Source: Diphasiastrum complanatum
Taxonomy: Eukaryota; Streptophyta; Lycopodiopsida; Lycopodiales; Lycopodiaceae
NCBI GenBank assembly: GCA_029204225.1
Contig: CM055099.1
Span: forward strand, 49,526,014-49,590,013
Direction of reading: 5' to 3'
DNA: 64,000 bases
Of this stretch, positions 59,312-64,000 are shown in pieces. Made by a program: the position numbers and the translations under genes. The stretch's first letter is position 1. Each line of letters starts with the position of its first letter. Under the pieces are notes generated by a model that did no database searches, was not told where the DNA came from, and saw nothing but the letters and a program-made list of their open reading frames with translations.

Positions 59312-60400
59312 GATGACAGAGTTGAAGTTCATATGGGAGACGCGGTGGAACTACTTCCACAGGAGTATCCACAACGTTGCACACATGCTGCATCCCCTCT
59401 TCCTCTCTCCGACACAGATCGCAGACAGGGAACTCGAGGCCGATTGGCTTCAGTACATTCACAGGGTGGGTCCACACATAGGTTTGGATCCTATCAGGCT
59501 CATGGAGGAGCTCGCTGCATTTCGTTTCGGCATGGGCACGTTCGGTCACCCGGCTGCTTAGGATCTAGAGAGGAGGCAACTCCCCATTACCTGGTGGACC
59601 ATGTTCGGCAGCACCTATCCATCCATACAGCGTCTTGCACTGCAGGTCCTTTCATAGGTATGCATCTCATCTCATCCTCCCTTGCTGTGTTTCGTTGACG
59701 TTCCACCCGTGCACGTGTGCTGAACCATTTCATTGCACGTACCACAGGACTGCGCTGCCTCCATGTGTGAGTGTAATTGGAGCACATGGGTACTGATTCA
59801 CATGAGGAGAAGAAACCGGTTGTCAGTGAGTCAGTTGGAGCGGTTGGTGTTCTGTAGCACCAACGCACGTCTCGCCAGGAGACTTCCGACCATTACGAGC
59901 GCATTGCAGGTGATTAGCTATTCTCCCATAGCATGTTGGTTGACTCCTAGTACGTTGGTTTCATTTCTTCATAAAGTTGTCTCTCTGACATGCAAATTTT
60001 AAACCTTGCAGACGAAGATATTTGATTTGGAGCGCCAGGTTGACTTGCCTACGGACAGCACCCATCCCATGCCTGCAGATGACCTGGGCACACAGTTGAT
60101 GGCAGAGAGAGAGAGGGAGCTTGCCGAGATGAGAGAGAGAGCTTGGGCTTGAGCACAGAGAGCCCCTATTGTATGAGGCAGATGAGCCAATGTCAGAGGA
60201 TGAGCATGATGAGGATGAGCCCATTCGGGTTGTGTTTGCCAGATCAGAGAGGGATGAGGCAGATGATACAGGTGCAGGGCACACGCCACGGGCAGGGGGT
60301 CACAAGTGCATCACGTGGCAGAGGTGGGACACATGGCACAGGTTATATCGGCAGACAGGCAGGGCACACAGGGGGGGGCAGTGGCATACCTACCTTTTGG
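59312..60400 (+). pseudogene. hAT-C transposase, C-terminal exons
   Basis: Exons 59312-59657, 59748-59909 and from 60012, with introns 59198-59311, 59658-59747 and 59910-60011, all GT/AG. Products: MTELKFIWETRWNYFHRSIH, LDPIRLMEELAAFRFGMGTF, then CECNWSTWVLIHMRRRNRLS and QLERLVFCSTNARL (hAT dimerisation region), then TKIFDLERQVDLPTDS and an ERERELAEMRERAW coil. The AT-hook tail is deleted in this copy. Confidence 0.85.
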
Positions 60401-60833
60401 CCTACATGATTTGCTGCACATTGTGCGTATGTTGCTCTGTACATGTGATGCTGTATTTTCAATTTTATGTCAAATTCTATGTGCGTGTGTGAATCCTTTT
60501 TTCATTTAATTTCGTTTGAAGTGAATGCTAGCTTCACATATATGCACCTACATCATGAGCACAACAATCACCCCTACACCCCAAATGACATTTCATAAAC
60601 ACATGTAATACATCTGCATTTAAAAAAATTACAGAGATTGCATCTTACATGACCAGGCTCGCGTTGCACAAAAAACAACTATGTATATATTCAACCGTTG
60701 TATCAAGATAACATCACATATACTATCACTATTTTAAGCAGCCATCTAGTTATTTGCTGCACCATAAATTGCCGAAAACTACATAGCAACAGTCCGCCAC
60801 ATACGGTTGGACCTTATCTATTCTAAACATCCC

Positions 60834-61196
60834 TCACTGATCCTCCACCGACTCGCCCTCGTCTGGTGCATTGTTTTGTCGCTCTTGCTCTGCCTCCCGG
60901 TTAGCCCGCGCTGCCTCTTGGTTAGCCCGATGTCTGGCCTCCCTTTCCCTGACCATGATGAGTTGCCGTCGTGTGAAATTCATTCTGATCTGCTCATCCA
61001 AATCCAGCTCGACAGCGGGGACAGGATCCACAGCGGGGGCTGGTGGCTCCGGTTCCGGATTTCTCTGCCGAGTCTGTCGCAGCATCTCTCGGATATCTGC
61101 CTCTTGCTTCCGATGTCTCTCGTTGTGCCTTCAGATATCTTTCTCAAGCTTCCTCCTGGCTTCACCCTCGGCCTTCGGTGGTATGCGCTCTGCCAT
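60834..61196 (-). pseudogene. hAT-C second ORF, one stop
   Basis: Homologous to the intact ORF at 62467-62832: MLRQTRQRNPEPEPPAPAVD, ELDLDEQIRMNFTRRQLIMV, AARANREAEQERQNNAPDEG. A TGA replaces the CGA codon of DIRRHNERH. It faces the transposase gene. Function unknown; see the intact copy. Confidence 0.8.
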
Positions 61197-61657
61197 CTCG
61201 ATCGACCTTCTCATCACAGCACCCTGGTCCTTGAACACCCTCTCACAACACCCTGTCTCTCAAACAGCTTCTCACAGGCTGTCACCGACTCTCGCTTCCT
61301 CTCTCACTGTCTATCACTAGCTCTCTAACAGCCTCTGAAAATGCCGACCACAATGGCATTCTGAGTGCCTATTTATCCCCACAGCCTGATCGGCCATGTG
61401 GATCCCCATCATCCATCCATGTGCCTCTGTACCTGCCGCCATGTGATGCTCCCCCCTGTGTTGGTCTCCCATTGGCCCCATGGTCTGCTCACCCACAGTG
61501 CCCATGTGCCACTGCACCAGTCCCCTGCACCATGTACTGTACCCTCTTTTTTTACACCCAGTACCCCTTTTTTTTCCATTTTTTTGTCCTTTTTTGGTAA
61601 GTAATAGGCAAAAAAATTTCACTAAATATATTAAAAAATAAAAAAAATATTGAAAAT

Positions 61658-61758
61658 GGTACCGCCTTGGTACCGCGGATCCCAGGGCGGTACCGTATCG
61701 GCGGTACCACTGATATGGTACCGACGGTACCATACCAGCGGTACCAGAGGGTACTATG
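61658..61758 (+). promoter_or_regulatory. hAT-C 3' palindrome cluster
   Basis: Units GGTACCGCCTTGGTACCGCG, CGGTACCACTGATATGGTAC and GGTACCATACCAGCGGTACC, ending CAGAGGGTACTATG. Confidence 0.85.
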
Positions 61759-61772
61759 ATATATATATATAT

Positions 61773-61912
61773 CATAGTACCCTCTGGTACCGCTGGTATG
61801 GTACCGTATATATATCATAGTACCCTCTGGTACCGCTGGTATGGTACCGTCGGTACCATATCAGTGGTACCGCCGGTACGGTACCGCCCTGGGATCCGCG
61901 GTACCAGGGCGG
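61773..61912 (-). promoter_or_regulatory. hAT-D 3' palindrome cluster with a duplicated tip
   Basis: The tip CATAGTACCCTCTGGTACCG...GGTACCG (61773-61806) is repeated at 61816-61849 after nine bases of TA repeat. Then GGTACCGCCGGTACGGTACC and GGATCCGCGGTACC. Confidence 0.85.
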
Positions 61913-62466
61913 TACCATTTTTAATATTTTTTTTTATTTTTTAATATATTTTTAGTAATTTTTTTTTGCATATTAACTACCAAAAAAGGACAAAAAAAAG
62001 TAAAAAAAGGGGGTTCTGGGTGTAAAAAAAGAGGGTACAGTACATGATGCAGGGGACTGTTGCAATGGCACATGGGCACTGCGAGTGAGCAAACCGAGGG
62101 GCCAATGGGAGACCAACACAGGGGGGTAGCATCACATGGGGGCAAGTACAGAGGCACATGGGCATTGTGGGTGAGCAGACCATGGGCCCAATGGGAGACC
62201 AACACAGGGGGGAGCATCACATGGGGGCAGGTACGGAGGCACATGGAGGGATGATGGGGATCCACATGGCCGATCAGGCTGTGGGGATAAATAGGCACTC
62301 ACAATGCCATTGTGGTCGGCATTTTCAGAGGCTGTGAGAGGGCTAGTGATAGACAGTGAGAGAGCAAGCGAGAGCCGGTGACAGGCTGTGAGAGGCTGTT
62401 TGAGAGCCAGGGTGCTGTGAGAGGGTGTTCAAGGATCAGGGTGCTGTGAGGAGAAGGTCGATCGAG

Positions 62467-62832
62467 ATGGCTGAGCGAATACCACCGAAGCCCGAGGGCG
62501 AAGCCAGGAGAAAGCTTGAGGAAGATATCCGAAGGCACAACGAGAGGCATCGGAAGCAAGAGGCAGATATCCGAGAGATGCTGCGACAGACTCGACAGAG
62601 AAATCCGGAACCAGAGCCACCCGCCCCCGCTGTGGATCCTGTCCCCGCTGTCGAGCTGGATCTGGATGAGCAGATCGGAATGAATTTCACACGACGGCAG
62701 CTCATCATGGTCAGGGAAAGGGCGGCCAGACGTCGGGCTAACCAGGAGGCAGCTCGGGCTAACCGGGAGGCAGAGCAAGAGCGACAAAACAATGCACCAG
62801 ACGAGGGCGAGGAGTCGGTGGAGGATCAGTGA
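62467..62832 (+). CDS. Second ORF of the hAT family, 121 aa, intact
   Basis: Starts MAERIPPKPEGEARRKLEED and ends GEESVEDQ then TGA. Very rich in Arg and Glu. Two predicted helical coiled-coil stretches (about residues 11-45 and 85-112: RRQLIMVRERAARRRANQEA) flank a Pro-rich linker (NPEPEPPAPAVDPVPAVELD). No enzymatic motif, signal peptide or membrane segment. It lies between the 3' palindromes and the transposase tail, convergent with the transposase. I do not recognise the family; the upstream ATG at 62425 is less likely, as the start at 62467 is also present in hAT-C. Confidence 0.75.
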   Translation: MAERIPPKPEGEARRKLEEDIRRHNERHRKQEADIREMLRQTRQRNPEPEPPAPAVDPVPAVELDLDEQIGMNFTRRQLIMVRERAARRRANQEAARANREAEQERQNNAPDEGEESVEDQ

Positions 62833-62839
62833 GGGATGT

Positions 62840-63355
62840 TTAGAATAGATGAGGTCCACCCGTATGTGGCGGACTGTTGCTATGTAGTTTTCGGCAGTTT
62901 ATGGTGCAGCAAATAACTAGATGGCTGCTTAAAAAAATGACAGTATATGTGATGTTATCTTGATACAACGGTTGAATATATACATAGCTGTTTTTTGTGC
63001 AACGCGAGCCTGGTCATGTAAGATGCAATGTTTGTAATTTTTTTAAATGCAGATGTATTACATGTGTTTATTCAATGTCGTTTGGGGTGTAGGGGTGATT
63101 GCTGTGCTCATGATGTAGGTGCATATATGTGAAGCTAGCATTCACTTCAAACGAAATTAAATGAAAATAGGATTCACACACGCACATAGAATTCTTCAAC
63201 ATAAAATAAAGCATCACATGTACAGAGCGACATACGCACAATGTGCAGCAAATAATGTAGGCCAAACACTGTATATAATGTGAAAAATCATCTGAGTACA
63301 ATGGTAGACCGTCTGCTGGAGACAAACTACTGAAACTAAAACAACAGAGCCACAA
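62840..63355. other. hAT-D convergent 3' UTR region
   Basis: Between the stop codons of the two facing genes. AT-rich, no ORF; conserved as the reverse complement of 60400-60830 in hAT-C. Confidence 0.6.
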
Positions 63356-63982
63356 TCAATGCTCTGGCTCTGACTCAGACGAATGCTCTGGAGACAACTC
63401 AGGGCCCCGAGCTGACTCTCGCAGCCGATATCTCTGCATGTCTGGAACTGGCATGGGCTGTGTATCCGAGGGGGAAGACTCGTCATCCTCATCCTCCCAA
63501 TCAGCCTCCGCATCAGCCCCTAAGCAGGCCAAACCAACAACACCTGCTCCAACTGGCTGTGATACTGCACCTCTACCTGTACCTGGAGCCCTGCGTGGTC
63601 GTCCTCTCCTCCCTGGCAGTTTCTGTGCCTTGCCTTTCTTGTTCGGTGCACCCTTGGGCCTGCCTGGTCTCTTGCGGACAAGAGGAGCTGTCAATGCCTC
63701 GTCACCCCCATGCAAATCACCTGGCTGGCTAGGCTGGGCCCAAGCTGAGGCCGGCTGGGATAGGGAAGCAAAAGAGGGAACTCCCTGTGCAACTGAGCGA
63801 GGAGGATGAGCTCGTGGAGTGTGTGCCCGTGGGGCTGCTGCAGGTGGAGGAACTGGCTGTGCAGGAGGCGAGTACAGTGGCGATATGTACTGAAAGGGGC
63901 GCTGTGGTGGCCGGTACTGGTACATCCTGGGTGCTGCCAAAGGAGGAGGATGTGACGTGGGTGCTGCCACTGGAGGAGCCAC
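63356..63982 (-). pseudogene. hAT-D transposase C-terminal tail with AT-hook-like motifs (partial)
   Basis: 208 codons open: a Pro/Ala/Tyr-rich part (YRPPQRPFQYISPLYSPPAQ), then RKRPGRPKGAPNKKGKAQ and GRRGRPRRAPGTG (two AT-hook-like motifs), an acidic DWEDEDDESSPSD and RLRESARGPELSPEHS, ending SEPEH-stop. The frame runs off the window to the right. An AT-hook tail would suit a protein acting on (TA)n targets; this is inference. Confidence 0.7.
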
Positions 63983-64000
63983 TGTGGATGTGGGCGCTGC

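Larger units (their letters stand above)
56945..61758 (+). mobile_element. hAT-C: full-length palindrome-tipped hAT element (4.8 kb)
   Basis: The left end TATAGGTCCCGCGG (CATAG by comparison) and the right end ...GGGTACTATG both lie in (TA)n, consistent with an 8-bp TATATATA-type duplication. The left tip has a 13-bp-arm inverted repeat (56949-56977) and two perfect copies of GGTACCGCGGTACC (56983, 57002). Gene 1 (57335 to about 60400, plus) is the transposase; gene 2 (60834-61196, minus) faces it. Defective: four C-to-T type stops and frameshifts. Confidence 0.9.
61773..64000 (-). mobile_element. hAT-D: sister hAT copy in inverted orientation, continues past the window
   Basis: From its 3' tip at 61773 (CATAGTACCCTCTGG), across an (AT)n spacer from hAT-C, through the palindrome cluster (to 61912), minisatellite (62068-62240), second ORF (62467-62832) and the transposase C-terminal tail (63356 onward, minus). 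Non-coding segments match hAT-C in reverse complement, for instance 63000-63190 against 60470-60665. Confidence 0.9.

Noticed and set aside
60807-61328. Open frames opposite the second hAT ORF (60807-61328, 62299-62859), 173 and 186 codons and similar to each other
   Set aside because: They are antisense to the second ORF, so similarity is expected from shared DNA. The charged frame on the other strand has a consistent start and stop in both copies. Not fully excluded.

Overview
The window is nuclear DNA of a land plant with a large, transposon-rich genome. The evidence is consensus GT/AG introns, Ty1/copia and Ty3/chromovirus retrotransposons with plant initiator-Met primer sites, non-LTR elements, hAT elements and TTTAGGG-type repeats. 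The species cannot be named. The host protein is clearly plant VPS52, but divergent enough from familiar angiosperm copies that a fern or other non-seed plant is possible; this is inference only.

The only host gene I can support is VPS52 on the plus strand, a subunit of the GARP/EARP tethering complexes. Fourteen coding exons lie between about 497 and 35607. The exons are short and conserved; the introns are swollen by nested mobile elements: intron 1 about 6.9 kb (LINEs, a TRIM), intron 2 about 3.2 kb (gypsy fragments), intron 3 about 9.1 kb (copia, LINE, a non-autonomous chromovirus carrying a second TRIM, a foldback), intron 12 about 9.9 kb (hAT derivative, palindrome elements, degenerate gypsy, LINE pieces). 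The intron after 35607 does not end inside the window, so it would be over 28 kb.

From 35.6 kb to the end everything I can read is mobile DNA: a near-complete chromovirus with 418-bp LTRs (36811-42759), a hAT element (about 43240-51664) split by a copia element (46369-50571), the 5' end of a second hAT family (51703 to about 52690), an ORF1-only LINE split by a 2.7-kb copia element (53131-55833), a full-length hAT element (56945-61758), and a sister hAT copy in opposite orientation running off the right edge (61773-64000).

The most unusual signal is the hAT group. Its members end in clusters of GC-rich palindromes built on GGTACCGCGGTACC, start with CATAG, make an 8-bp target duplication (seen perfectly at 25481 and 27068), insert in (TA)n tracts, and carry a BED-finger/DUF659 transposase facing a small, highly charged second ORF. 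Other short elements here have the same architecture with different palindromes (GTGCCGTG, CGGACGCGTCCG, GTTCCGGAAC), and the GTGCCGTG type also sits upstream of its own BED finger. Also notable: TRIM retrotransposons whose LTRs contain a 73-nt tRNA-like sequence with A and B boxes, chromoviruses with AG...CT instead of TG...CA LTR ends, LINEs tailed by (GA)n or other simple repeats instead of poly(A), and premature stops in recent elements almost all explained by C-to-T changes.
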